The notes under the pieces: model-generated
Seen by the model: only the letters and a program-made list of their open reading frames with translations
Databases searched by the model: none
What the model was told of the DNA's origin: nothing
Made by a program: the position numbers and the translations under genes
Assembly: GCA_036675565.1 (NCBI GenBank)
Contig: JAKFER010000051.1
Location: 1-64,000, forward strand
DNA length: 64,000 bases
Direction of reading: 5' to 3'
Source of the DNA: JACCYQ01 sp036675565
Lineage (GTDB): Bacteria > Bacteroidota > Bacteroidia > Chitinophagales > Chitinophagaceae
In this document: positions 25,538-35,392 of the stretch, piece after piece
How positions within the stretch are numbered: the stretch's first letter is position 1
How the letters are laid out: each line of letters begins with the position of its first letter

Positions 25538-27289
25538 ATGCTGCAACAATTAACTCATATAATTTTATGCTCCATTATTTTAATGATATGGGGGCTACCT
25601 CTTCTTTTACTTTTTAAGACTTCCTTCTCGCAGGAAAAATACTGGTTTACCAATCTTATTTCATTCTTTTCATTTTTATTTTTTCTAGGATGTATTGTTT
25701 TGGGATGTATTAGCTCCTGGTTAAGTTTCTTTATTCCATTAGATTACGCATATCTCCTCATTCTCACTTTCATTTTATGTTCTTATCTGTTATTATTTCA
25801 AAAAAATAATATTACCAAACTCATAAGGAGATTTAATTTTAAAAACCCGGGGTTAACATTTATACATAAGGCGGCTTTAATTGTCTCACTATTGTTATTT
25901 ATATATCTAAGCTCTATCAGTACTGTTCACCTTGATACGGACATTTACCATCTACAAATAATTAAATGGCTTTCTGAATATGGAATTGTTCCAGGTGTAG
26001 CTAATTTATATCCACGTTTAGGTTTGGGATCAAATTGGTTTAGCCTTATTAGTTTTTTTTATTTTCCCCACGTTACTAGTGAAAATTTTACCTATTTAAA
26101 TGCAGCAATGGTGAGTTGGTTTTTTGTTTGGCTATTCTCAAAATGGCATTTCCATTATAAGAACTCTATAAACATTGACTTCAAAATCCTTAGCATATAT
26201 TACTTTTCACTATTATTATTTTCATTTTTCGACTGGCAGCTTTTTAGAGACTCAGCAAATTCAACAAATTATGATTTTATAGTTACAGCGTTTACAATTA
26301 TCGTAGTAAGTTATTTTTTTGAGGGATTGATAAATAATGAAGAAAGGAAAAGGTTTTCAATGATCGTCTTGGTTTTTTCATTATCCATAATTTCATTTAA
26401 ATTTTCGGGTATTTTTATTGGGGCATTATTACTATACCATTTGATATTTAGTTTATCAACAGTTAAATGGTATTACCTGATAATATTTGGATTTATTATA
26501 CTGTCACCAATTTTTATCAGAAACTATGTTACCACGGGATATCCGTTATTTCCTTTACCGTTAAGTATAATTCAACCTGATTGGCAATTCCCAAAAGAAA
26601 TGGCCGAAATATTTTATAAGTATATTCTCAATTCAAACAAATTGTATAATACCGGATATCAGTTTACCATCAATTTTAATGCTACAGCATTTAATTGGAT
26701 ACCATATTGGTTTAAGGGGATATTATGGAAGCATATAATTATATTTTTTCTCGCAATTTCACCAGTCTATCTACTATTTTTTCATCCTAAAATTATCTTG
26801 AACAGAAAGAGTTTTATTGGTTTTATAATCTCATTAATATTTATGATTGGTGGTTGGTTTTTTACCGCACCTGATCCAGGAAGGTTTGGATATGGTGTTT
26901 TATTACCATCTGCATTTTTTTTTATTGCTATTATTTTTTACAAATTCGTTCCATATAAAATTTATACCCTTACACTTGGACTATTAATAATTACTATTAC
27001 TTATTATACATATTCAAAAGCATCCAGTCAGCCAAATCCTTGTGAAAATCTGATAAATCCAATTTCTTATATTAAGCCTGGATACACCGTTTATACACAG
27101 GATTCAAATATGAAATATAATTTGCCCAAACTCCATGATTTATATGGGGATCACAGATGTTATTTTACACCCCTTCCTTGCATTACACAACTCAATAAAT
27201 ATTTAGAGCCAAGAGGTAATACAATAAAAGATGGGTTTAGGATGAATGCTTATCCCGATACCCTTTTCATAAAGAATTATGAATATTAA
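25538..27289 (+). CDS. Polytopic membrane protein, LIC_10190-like
   Basis: 583 residues with about 12-13 hydrophobic helices and a soluble C-terminal tail. After the second helix cluster comes STVHLDTDIYHLQIIKWLSEYGIVPGVANLYPRLGLGSNWF (about 129-170), which resembles the acidic first loop of GT-C glycosyltransferases. The tail GDHRCYFTPLPCITQLNKYLEPRGNTIKDGFRM resembles the conserved end of LIC_10190-family membrane proteins. A glycan role is inferred from this and from its neighbours. It begins 1 bp after the methyltransferase stop. Confidence 0.65.
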   Translation: MLQQLTHIILCSIILMIWGLPLLLLFKTSFSQEKYWFTNLISFFSFLFFLGCIVLGCISSWLSFFIPLDYAYLLILTFILCSYLLLFQKNNITKLIRRFNFKNPGLTFIHKAALIVSLLLFIYLSSISTVHLDTDIYHLQIIKWLSEYGIVPGVANLYPRLGLGSNWFSLISFFYFPHVTSENFTYLNAAMVSWFFVWLFSKWHFHYKNSINIDFKILSIYYFSLLLFSFFDWQLFRDSANSTNYDFIVTAFTIIVVSYFFEGLINNEERKRFSMIVLVFSLSIISFKFSGIFIGALLLYHLIFSLSTVKWYYLIIFGFIILSPIFIRNYVTTGYPLFPLPLSIIQPDWQFPKEMAEIFYKYILNSNKLYNTGYQFTINFNATAFNWIPYWFKGILWKHIIIFFLAISPVYLLFFHPKIILNRKSFIGFIISLIFMIGGWFFTAPDPGRFGYGVLLPSAFFFIAIIFYKFVPYKIYTLTLGLLIITITYYTYSKASSQPNPCENLINPISYIKPGYTVYTQDSNMKYNLPKLHDLYGDHRCYFTPLPCITQLNKYLEPRGNTIKDGFRMNAYPDTLFIKNYEY

Positions 27290-29381
27290 TATGAAAAAGG
27301 ATAATGCATTTATTTTACGATATCCATTCATTACCCTATTATGTTTTGTTATTATCGCATATCTCCCGGTTTTTCTTCCTTTTTTCCATTTGAAAAATGA
27401 CTTCTTAACACAAAACCTTCCTACTCGCTTTTTTATCTCAGAAAGCTTATACTCCGGTTACTTTCCATGGTGGAATCCATATATACACTATGGAATTCCA
27501 CAGTATGGTGATATGAATAATGGTTTTTGGAATCCCTTTCTTTGGATTATAGCCAAATTATTTGGTTATTCTGTATTATCTCTAACCCTGGAAGAGATGT
27601 TTTATATTTTGATTGGAGGTTGGGGGATCTTCAAAATTTTTAAAGAATATACCACTACTCCTATTTCTTTATTAGCTGCTTTATCCTACATGTGCTGTGG
27701 ATATATAATAGGACACTTACAACATTTTATCTGGATAACAGGTACAGCATTTTTTCCATTCATCATGCTATATTTTATTAGAGTAAATAAGTCACCATCC
27801 ATTAAAAATTATATTGCCACTAGTATTTCAATTTTTCTTTTTCTAGCATCTACGCATCCGGGGTTAATTATTGGGGGCATTTACTTCTTCCTATTTGCAA
27901 CAATTTTCATTTACGCATTTAGAAAATCTAATTATTTAAAAATCCACTATAAATACTTACTAAATAACTCCGTTATTATATTATTTCTGTCAGCACTGTT
28001 ATCTATTGTGGTAATTGTTAGTAACCTCCAGGTATTACAAAATATTACAAGAGGGAGTGCTGTTGCAGAATCTGAATTGTTACTTAATCCAACAAGTATT
28101 CAATCCTATATTTCACTTCTAATTCCGCTGGCGGTTTACAAATCTGAATTTTTTCAAACAGATTTATCCATGAGGAATGTTTATGTTGGCTTATCCTTAC
28201 TTTTTGGAATAATAATTTTTTTCATAAACGTTAAAAGAAAGGTCACCTTTTATTTCATTGCAGTTCTGTTCTTCTTCATAACTCTATCTGCCGGTGGTAT
28301 ATTCAAAACTTTCTATTCCACATTTCTACCAGGAATTGCTTTTGTCCGACTAAACGGAGAGTTCACCTATTTTGTTCTGTTACTATTTTTTATTGCTGGC
28401 GCTGTCGGGCTAACATGTTACTTTCAAAATCCAAAGCCATTTAGAACAGTTAATAATATATATAATCTTTTAAAATGGATAATGGTTAGTGGAATATTTG
28501 TTTCTTTCATATTGATTGTAATGAATAACGAAGCACTTCCAAAATATAATACAATTTTCGGTAAAGCTTTTATAAAAGATCTTTTTTCAAATGCGAATAT
28601 TTATTATTTAATTCTTTTGGGAAATATAATTCAACTCATCACATTATTTTTTCTAAAGAAATATAAAGATTCTCAAATAAAATGGTTCTATATAACAGGG
28701 ATAAATTTAGTTACAAACTCTTGGTTAATACTTCCATTTACAGGATTAGGAATATTAAGTCGGGTGGAAATTCAAAATAAAATTGATTTTGCACCGAAGG
28801 GCATTTTCCCGCCGCCATTACTATCCATCAACACATCTCAACAAATAAATAAAGAGGATCAAAAAATCTTATGGCTTTCCGCTACATATAGCAAAAAAAT
28901 AGGCCATCCAATTGAAGAACCATATCCAGTTCAGTTAAAATCTTCAGCATTATTTTTCAAGGATGACACATTAAAGCAATTTATAAATAAACAATCCTAT
29001 GTTTTTCTTAGTATTGATACCATAATTAATTCAAAAACGAATTTTGCTTCAAATGACATAAAAATATTAGAATTCCAACCTGGATATCTGAAATTGTATG
29101 TAAATAATGCAGACTACAATTATATCACATTCCTTCAAAATAATTATCCTTATTGGAATATGTATTTAAATGGCAAAATTCAAAATCATTTTACGGGATT
29201 CAAAAGCTTTATTACTAGCCAGTTGCCAAAGGGTTCTCATGAAATCGTATTTCATTTTTCTCCTCAACCAATTAAAACAGCTTTTTATATTAGTTTATGT
29301 ATTGCTTTTGTTTTTACAATTATCTTAAGCAGCAGAAAATGGCGAAATTATCTTTTATTTAAAGTTGATTATGATTTATAA
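27279..29381 (+). CDS. YfhO-family membrane protein (GT-C-like)
   Basis: 700 residues with about 13 membrane helices. The N-terminal loop DFLTQNLPTRFFISESLYSGYFPWWNPYIHYGIPQYGD is the YfhO signature, and the C-terminal domain ends with YLKLYVNNADYNYITFLQNNYPYWNMYLNGK and a last helix. YfhO of Firmicutes decorates envelope polymers using a lipid-linked sugar made by a GT2 partner. The listed ATG overlaps the upstream gene by 11 bp; an ATG at 27291 would remove the overlap. Its 3' end overlaps the converging pseudogene by 13 bp. Confidence 0.78.
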   Translation: MNINMKKDNAFILRYPFITLLCFVIIAYLPVFLPFFHLKNDFLTQNLPTRFFISESLYSGYFPWWNPYIHYGIPQYGDMNNGFWNPFLWIIAKLFGYSVLSLTLEEMFYILIGGWGIFKIFKEYTTTPISLLAALSYMCCGYIIGHLQHFIWITGTAFFPFIMLYFIRVNKSPSIKNYIATSISIFLFLASTHPGLIIGGIYFFLFATIFIYAFRKSNYLKIHYKYLLNNSVIILFLSALLSIVVIVSNLQVLQNITRGSAVAESELLLNPTSIQSYISLLIPLAVYKSEFFQTDLSMRNVYVGLSLLFGIIIFFINVKRKVTFYFIAVLFFFITLSAGGIFKTFYSTFLPGIAFVRLNGEFTYFVLLLFFIAGAVGLTCYFQNPKPFRTVNNIYNLLKWIMVSGIFVSFILIVMNNEALPKYNTIFGKAFIKDLFSNANIYYLILLGNIIQLITLFFLKKYKDSQIKWFYITGINLVTNSWLILPFTGLGILSRVEIQNKIDFAPKGIFPPPLLSINTSQQINKEDQKILWLSATYSKKIGHPIEEPYPVQLKSSALFFKDDTLKQFINKQSYVFLSIDTIINSKTNFASNDIKILEFQPGYLKLYVNNADYNYITFLQNNYPYWNMYLNGKIQNHFTGFKSFITSQLPKGSHEIVFHFSPQPIKTAFYISLCIAFVFTIILSSRKWRNYLLFKVDYDL

Positions 29382-30277
29382 TTTTTATTTCCAGTATTGC
29401 TTTTTACATAAATCAATAACTTATAAAACTGATGCATTTTAATACCCCCATTCCCTCTTATCAATAATTTATAAATTATTGGTGTTAATACTTTAGAAGA
29501 TATTTTAAATAATGGAAATAATTTAAATCTTTTGATTTTTCTATAAAATTGAATGAGTGATACATTAGACAAATTCCCCTCTCCTAAAATATTATTTACA
29601 ATTGATAAGTTCTCTACGCTCTGCCTTGTTTTGTCCAAAAATATTTCATTAGAATCAAAGCTTGCATGAAGTACTGGATTCATAATATGTTTGATTCCAA
29701 TGTGTCTTTTTTCAAGTTCAAACCCAAATATAGTATCCTCATACCCATAATTTTTTATGGACTCGTTAAAACCAATGGTTTTTGCAATATCCTTATTTAT
29801 CAAAAAAGTTATTGGTCATGAATGATCGATAAGGATTAATGATCTTATTCTTAAAGTGGTTTTTTGCATATAATTTCCATATGCCCAATACAAAGAATTA
29901 TGTTTTCCGGGAAAATTTTTAGGGTAAACTGTTCCTCCTGTTAGAACCTGGTATCCGTTTATTTTTTCTTATTTATATATATCTAAATAATTTTCAGAGA
30001 TGAGCTGCACATCATAGTCAAGAAATAAAATATTCTCAAAATTCGATTTGGAGATCAATAAATTTCTTGCATGTACACGGCCTGCATTATTGGTAAGTTC
30101 AGAATAGTTAAAGACTCCCCCTGACCACTTACGCATTTTTTGTGTAAATGAAATTTCTGAGCCATCATTCAGAATATTTATTTCAATATTTATCTCGGAT
30201 AATGATGCCTGCAGAACAAGATCTGCAATTAATTTACCTGCATCATAATTGTAGACCGGAATGCAAATACTTATCAT
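29369..30277 (-). pseudogene. GT2 glycosyltransferase with two in-frame stop codons
   Basis: Read as one minus-strand frame, 30277 to 29369 encodes about 302 codons of a GT2 enzyme. The N-terminal part (MISICIPVYNYDAGKL, NILNDGSE, NNAGRVHARN, ILFLDYDVQL) runs to a TAA at 29969-29971. The frame stays open in family-like sequence (TGGTVYPKNFPGKHNSLYWAYGNY) to a TGA at 29816-29818, then continues with FLINKDIAKTIGFNE, NYGYEDTIFGFELEKRHIGIKHIMNPVLH. No frameshift is needed. Two different stops in an otherwise intact frame indicate recent decay or, less likely, sequence errors. The ATG abuts the porU2 terminator. Confidence 0.85.
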
Positions 30278-30309
30278 AAAAAAATACTCACAGTTTAAGC
30301 TGTGAGTAT
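30278..30309 (-). terminator. Terminator of porV2-porU2
   Basis: A perfect 10-bp stem ATACTCACAG/CTGTGAGTAT (30284-30293 with 30300-30309) with a 6-nt loop is followed on the minus strand by six T, then directly by the ATG of the GT2 pseudogene. Confidence 0.88.
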
Positions 30310-30331
30310 AAAAATAAATTGTTTTAAGCTT

Positions 30332-33300
30332 CTAACGCATTAAATACATTTTGCCATACCCTTTATTAAAGTATTGGTCAGTCCGATCTCCTTCTGCTTT
30401 ATATTTATCCAATAGCTTTCCATTTAAATTCGTGATGACGCGGTAAAGGTAAATTCCATTGGCCAGTTTCTGCCCATACTGATCGGTACCATCCCATTTA
30501 AAATCTGTGATGTTTCGCCCGATATGAATAGGACCTAATTCTTCTTTGGTGATTTCACGTACTATTTTACCTGTAATAGTCATGACCTGAATCCTTAGGT
30601 TTTGTGGCACCTCACTACCGGTTAGCGTAAATACAAAAGCCGTGGAAGTTGTAAACGGATTTGGATAATTAAGCATATTCGAGATCATCGGTTTGTTGAT
30701 CACCTGGAAACCTACCCGATATTCAATACTACCTGCCAGGTTATCTGTTTTATCTTTCCCAGAAACAATTAATTCGTAATCTCCGTCCTCAAAAAATGCA
30801 GGATTAAATTCAATGGTTGCTTCATTAGACTCTCCAGGTGTTGGAGGAATGTACCTGACTGAATCATTATTAAAATAGAATGGGCGAATATTGCCATTTG
30901 GATAACGCACCTGCAAAGTAACCAGTGAAGTATCATCCAACAAAAGGAATTTCGCTTCATCCTGTAGTTTGATCAGGATCTTTGGTTTGGCGGAAACGAT
31001 ATCCCTATTTAAAATATGTACGCCATCAAATGTTACATCCAATAAAGGATTTAAACTATCCCTGCTTATGATGAAATCCTTGTAAAGAAAATTATTAAAA
31101 TGGTATTGTTCCGGCTGATCATTATCCGGATTAAAATCTATAAATAAAGTATTCCTGCCTGAAAAATTAGTGGTCTCAAGCTGATAACTCACATGCACGG
31201 AATCACCAATTACAAGTGGTTTTTGCCGGCTGATAGGAATGATATGCGAAACATTATTCTGATCGGTCACTATCATTTTTACTAACAAACTATCAAATGG
31301 TGTCTGACTAACATTTTTAAAAGCAATTTTGAAATTTAATGGCTCACCTACTTCAAGAGAATCTTTCATTTCAAACATATAATTTGGTGCAATAGCACCT
31401 TCAGGTACGGGATCATACGTTAAACGCCAGTAATCAAGTTGGTAAGGAGAATAAGTAACGGTATCTGTATTTATCATACCCAATTTTAAATAAGGGTAAG
31501 TTATTGGATCAATGGTTGAAATATCAAATATTTTTTGCCCTAAATCAAGACCGCTAATTAACACTGTTTCTGTTCCTGTATTTGATATCCCCAAAACTGA
31601 AATTTTCGGATTATCCCCAATAGTAGATTCCATTGCATGACCATCCCAAAATAATTGTTTCCATTCTTTTGCAGGACCAAAAGCTGGAGATTTTATGTAT
31701 CCAATAGTATCAGGTGATCTAACAGTAACATCCAACGTAATTCGATCAGCAATGCCTTCTGATAAAACTGATTCTGGTTGAAAATTCTCCGTGTCCTCTT
31801 TTTTAAAATTAAAAATATAACTACGCGGCCGGTTGAATGAATCTAAATTGGCAAATCCATATTGAACCAATTGATGGTACAATGACTTTCCGGAACCATA
31901 TATAGCAGTATCTGCTCTCCAAATATCAGGATAAGTATTCCCAGTCATATTTTGATTGGAATTCGACCTGATCACTACAAATGATTTTGAAGGTATTAAA
32001 TCCAGGAAGTCCATTGCCTTCTTTCTATCTACTGCTGTATTTACCTTAAACTCAAAATTAAATGCTTTACCACAACCCAAACTTCCATATAAACCAGATC
32101 CGCTAGAATATTGATTTCTCCATGGCTTCATTGTCAAAGGGTCAAATACATTTATTATTAATTCATCATAAGTACATCCGCCGCCTATATAAGGATCTCC
32201 ATTTACAGAAACAATAAACTCAGAATTCTGGCTCGCTATTGGGAAAATTGCATTTCGACTAAAAATGTTTGTAGACACTGAATCAAATCTTAAAGTTCGT
32301 GATGCATCTGCCAGTACCAATCCCTGATATTCGGAGTTCTGTTGTTGAAAATAATGCGACTGGTTAAACCCAGGTTCACTATCAGCTAAATAAATGAATG
32401 ATGCCATATGCCAATTGGGTGTACCTGAAGTAGGTGCAATGGCTACACGCCAATAGTAGACTGTATTATTTATAAATGAAAAACCGGGTTCGAATTCCAA
32501 AACACCACCACCAGAAGTTTTAGACTGTGTCTTTTTAAAAGAGGAATTAAATAAAGCAGTGGTATCAATTTCCAATAAATATTGCTTTGACTCACTTAAT
32601 GGATTGGCTGTTGATGCAGCAAGTTTTATATTCTGATTGTTGATAATAGCAAAATTATAAGGATAAACAGGTCTTATATCATCCTCATAAATAAAAACGT
32701 CTTTGGTTATGGAGTTATTGGTTTCGTATAATTCATCCACTTCAAAATCAGCATCGATTGTTACTGTTATTTTGTTCAATCCTTTATCTTTTACAGGATC
32801 GATGGGAACAGTTACACTGATCGAATCCATATACCTGATACCTGGAATGGTATCTCTTTGAATAATTTCAATTGTTTGATTAGGAAACTGTCTTTTAATT
32901 TCAATGACAATGTTTTTGTCAATCGCTTTTCCAATATTAATAAAACTGGCATCTACTTTAAAATTTGTTTCAGCTATAGAAACAAAACTGGGATCTATTT
33001 TTACCATTGGTTCTTCAATGGCATAATCCGGTTTTGCGTGTGTATTTAAACGGATAGCTGGATCACCGTGAAGAATTAGTTCTTCCGAATGTACCCTTGA
33101 ATAAAAATCACCTTCAGTTGTCAGGTCAAAAATATCCCTGATGGTTTCTTGTAAATTTTCACCCAATGTTCTATGATAGAAATTCCGTGTAAGATTATTA
33201 TAATTGCGTGTATTATAAATATCCAGGTAATGCACTATCCCAAAATGAGAACTGGCTATAAATGCAATTGAACCTTTATTGGGAGTAAGTACAAATTTCT

Positions 33301-35368
33301 CAGATAAAGTTTCTTGTTGCTGCAATCGAAAACTACTAAAATTGTAAAAATTACCCACGTTACAGCCTAAAGCGAAGAATAAAGGATATTTACCGTTGTT
33401 ATTATATGCCTCAGGTTTATCCAGGTTAAATTCCAGAGTTGTTGCAGAAGAGTGACCAAAATAAGTGATCATACTCATTCCTTCTTCAAATAATTTTGCA
33501 ATCTGTACGGTATTCAATTGTTCCACTGCGTCCGCTGAGGTTTTACTGAAAGTATATACATTGGCCCCAAACAAAGTATCTTCAATTATTTTCTTATACT
33601 TTGCCATATAGGTTTCAAGAATACCCTGTAAACCGCCTTCACTGGCACCTATTATGTGCACTACATTTTTCATCCAATCTTTTTCATCAATAATGGGCGA
33701 AGAATAAGCCTGGTGTTGCTCGTATTCTTTTACTTTATTAAAATATGCAGACACTTCAGCAGTGCTGATTGCACCTATCCGACCTATAGGAATTTGCGGT
33801 TGACTACTTCCCGGGTTGGAAGTAAATAAATTATCGGAAGCCGGGTTACCAAAAGTTGCAACCAGGTTCAACTTCTCCATGTCGGGATTACTCTCACCAG
33901 TTCGGTATTGATTATACGTTACCCCCTTTCCAATCAAAAAAACAAATTTTGGTACAACAGCATAATTTGCCCTTGTATATAAAACAAAGTTTCGGATAGC
34001 AATTGGATGTTTTTTTATACCGAATGCAAACTGGTCTGTTAATTCCTGTTCATCATAAGTTTTTGCATTATAACTTCCACCAATGCCACTGCTTCTATAC
34101 TGACGGTATTCTTCAACAGGATCTGAACCGTCCTGCCCTTGCCTGAGTTTTGAATTCGTTATGATCAGGTAATCTCCCTGGTTGGAGGATATTCCATAGT
34201 CAATAAAATTCCTTGTAATAAATCCGCCCGTTATGGGTAATATGTTTATTGCTGTTTGATTAACCAATACCAATTCTCTGTCAGTTGCTGAAGGTTGCAA
34301 AACAACTTTTAAAAGCGGTGCAGCAGAAATATCCGCAACATATCGTTTTCCATTGGTAAGATCATATAATACCGGTGCCTGGCCCCCAAAATTGAAGTTT
34401 GATATCTCCAGGTAGTTGCCCAATGAATTAGCGGGTAACTTAAAAGAAAAATTTCTGCTTCCTCCAAAATTAAACAGGCGCGGATAAGTCAATTCACTTC
34501 GTGCGATAACCATCCTGTCTGATGTAAATGTTGTAATGTCATCAAACGAAATGGCCGCAGAATTTGTACTTATAACGGAAATGGGTACTGGAAAGCTGGC
34601 TTTTGCATACGTCATGAAATTCATTTGCTGCATGGTATCAATAACCACATTATTGATTCTTACGCCCACCTTTCGCGGATAAAATGCATTCCCGGCAGCT
34701 GCATAACTGATGGTTGCATCCGGTCCGCCTGTATACACAAATAAATTGCTGTTTGTATAATTTATAAAAGTGTTGTGCCTTAAATCAGCACTTGACCAAC
34801 CTTCCCCTTTATCATAAGCGCTGGAATATAAAAATTCACCAACATTCACTGCATGCCCGGCATGAATTTTATTGCGGAAATAATTGCCTTCCGTATGCAT
34901 GAAATATTCTTCTTTCGGTAAAATATTTCCAGCAACATCATTAACAGTTTCGGCTAGCCGAAGATTTCCCCCCGCCGGATTGATTGTTAAGAAAAAGGCA
35001 GCCGTATCAGTTTGCAAACTGATTTTATCACTCAATTGGTAATCAGGTGCCTGGTAAATCTTTGTATCAGGTTTGCCATCATTTCTTTCTCCCCAAAACT
35101 CTATATAACCACCTGCACTGATAGGTCCCGAACCAGAGGTTGTATACAATGGAATTTCCTTCCCATTCCTCCATAATTGAAAATGTTCTGCAGGTGCAGA
35201 ACTGATTCCCATTGTGGAAAGATCGTTATACGTAATCCGGTAAAGACCGGTTACACCAACCTTGAATTTGTAATAGGTTTTATTATAATCAATCCATTCA
35301 TTATTATACACCTGGCCCTGAACGGTAAAACCTGAGATGATAAAGAACAGAAGTAAAAATCGTTTCAT
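30332..35368 (-). CDS. porU2: PorU2-like C25-family protein (type IX secretion associated)
   Basis: 1678 residues. A signal peptide (1-18, ending VQGQ) leads into the PorU-type N-terminal domain (WIDYNKTYYKFKVGVTGLYRITYNDL). The gingipain-like C25 domain carries the His of MITYFGHSS near 638 and the Cys of FALGCNVGNFYN near 668. Long beta-rich adhesion-type repeats follow, and the C-terminus is a FlgD-like Ig domain (ITDFKWDGTDQYGQKLANGIYLYRVI) ending KGYGKMYLMR. PorU is the sortase that cuts sorting domains off type IX substrates; this longer type is generally named PorU2, and its exact role is not settled. Paired with porV2, 24 bp upstream. Confidence 0.8.
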   Translation of the reverse strand: MKRFLLLFFIISGFTVQGQVYNNEWIDYNKTYYKFKVGVTGLYRITYNDLSTMGISSAPAEHFQLWRNGKEIPLYTTSGSGPISAGGYIEFWGERNDGKPDTKIYQAPDYQLSDKISLQTDTAAFFLTINPAGGNLRLAETVNDVAGNILPKEEYFMHTEGNYFRNKIHAGHAVNVGEFLYSSAYDKGEGWSSADLRHNTFINYTNSNLFVYTGGPDATISYAAAGNAFYPRKVGVRINNVVIDTMQQMNFMTYAKASFPVPISVISTNSAAISFDDITTFTSDRMVIARSELTYPRLFNFGGSRNFSFKLPANSLGNYLEISNFNFGGQAPVLYDLTNGKRYVADISAAPLLKVVLQPSATDRELVLVNQTAINILPITGGFITRNFIDYGISSNQGDYLIITNSKLRQGQDGSDPVEEYRQYRSSGIGGSYNAKTYDEQELTDQFAFGIKKHPIAIRNFVLYTRANYAVVPKFVFLIGKGVTYNQYRTGESNPDMEKLNLVATFGNPASDNLFTSNPGSSQPQIPIGRIGAISTAEVSAYFNKVKEYEQHQAYSSPIIDEKDWMKNVVHIIGASEGGLQGILETYMAKYKKIIEDTLFGANVYTFSKTSADAVEQLNTVQIAKLFEEGMSMITYFGHSSATTLEFNLDKPEAYNNNGKYPLFFALGCNVGNFYNFSSFRLQQQETLSEKFVLTPNKGSIAFIASSHFGIVHYLDIYNTRNYNNLTRNFYHRTLGENLQETIRDIFDLTTEGDFYSRVHSEELILHGDPAIRLNTHAKPDYAIEEPMVKIDPSFVSIAETNFKVDASFINIGKAIDKNIVIEIKRQFPNQTIEIIQRDTIPGIRYMDSISVTVPIDPVKDKGLNKITVTIDADFEVDELYETNNSITKDVFIYEDDIRPVYPYNFAIINNQNIKLAASTANPLSESKQYLLEIDTTALFNSSFKKTQSKTSGGGVLEFEPGFSFINNTVYYWRVAIAPTSGTPNWHMASFIYLADSEPGFNQSHYFQQQNSEYQGLVLADASRTLRFDSVSTNIFSRNAIFPIASQNSEFIVSVNGDPYIGGGCTYDELIINVFDPLTMKPWRNQYSSGSGLYGSLGCGKAFNFEFKVNTAVDRKKAMDFLDLIPSKSFVVIRSNSNQNMTGNTYPDIWRADTAIYGSGKSLYHQLVQYGFANLDSFNRPRSYIFNFKKEDTENFQPESVLSEGIADRITLDVTVRSPDTIGYIKSPAFGPAKEWKQLFWDGHAMESTIGDNPKISVLGISNTGTETVLISGLDLGQKIFDISTIDPITYPYLKLGMINTDTVTYSPYQLDYWRLTYDPVPEGAIAPNYMFEMKDSLEVGEPLNFKIAFKNVSQTPFDSLLVKMIVTDQNNVSHIIPISRQKPLVIGDSVHVSYQLETTNFSGRNTLFIDFNPDNDQPEQYHFNNFLYKDFIISRDSLNPLLDVTFDGVHILNRDIVSAKPKILIKLQDEAKFLLLDDTSLVTLQVRYPNGNIRPFYFNNDSVRYIPPTPGESNEATIEFNPAFFEDGDYELIVSGKDKTDNLAGSIEYRVGFQVINKPMISNMLNYPNPFTTSTAFVFTLTGSEVPQNLRIQVMTITGKIVREITKEELGPIHIGRNITDFKWDGTDQYGQKLANGIYLYRVITNLNGKLLDKYKAEGDRTDQYFNKGYGKMYLMR

Positions 35369-35392
35369 TTTAATTTATTTATCGGGATACGG

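Noticed and set aside
29816..29971. Stop-codon recoding as an explanation for the interrupted GT2 frame
   Set aside because: Two different stops (TAA and TGA) are involved, no recoding element is visible, and all other genes here use TGA and TAA as normal stops.
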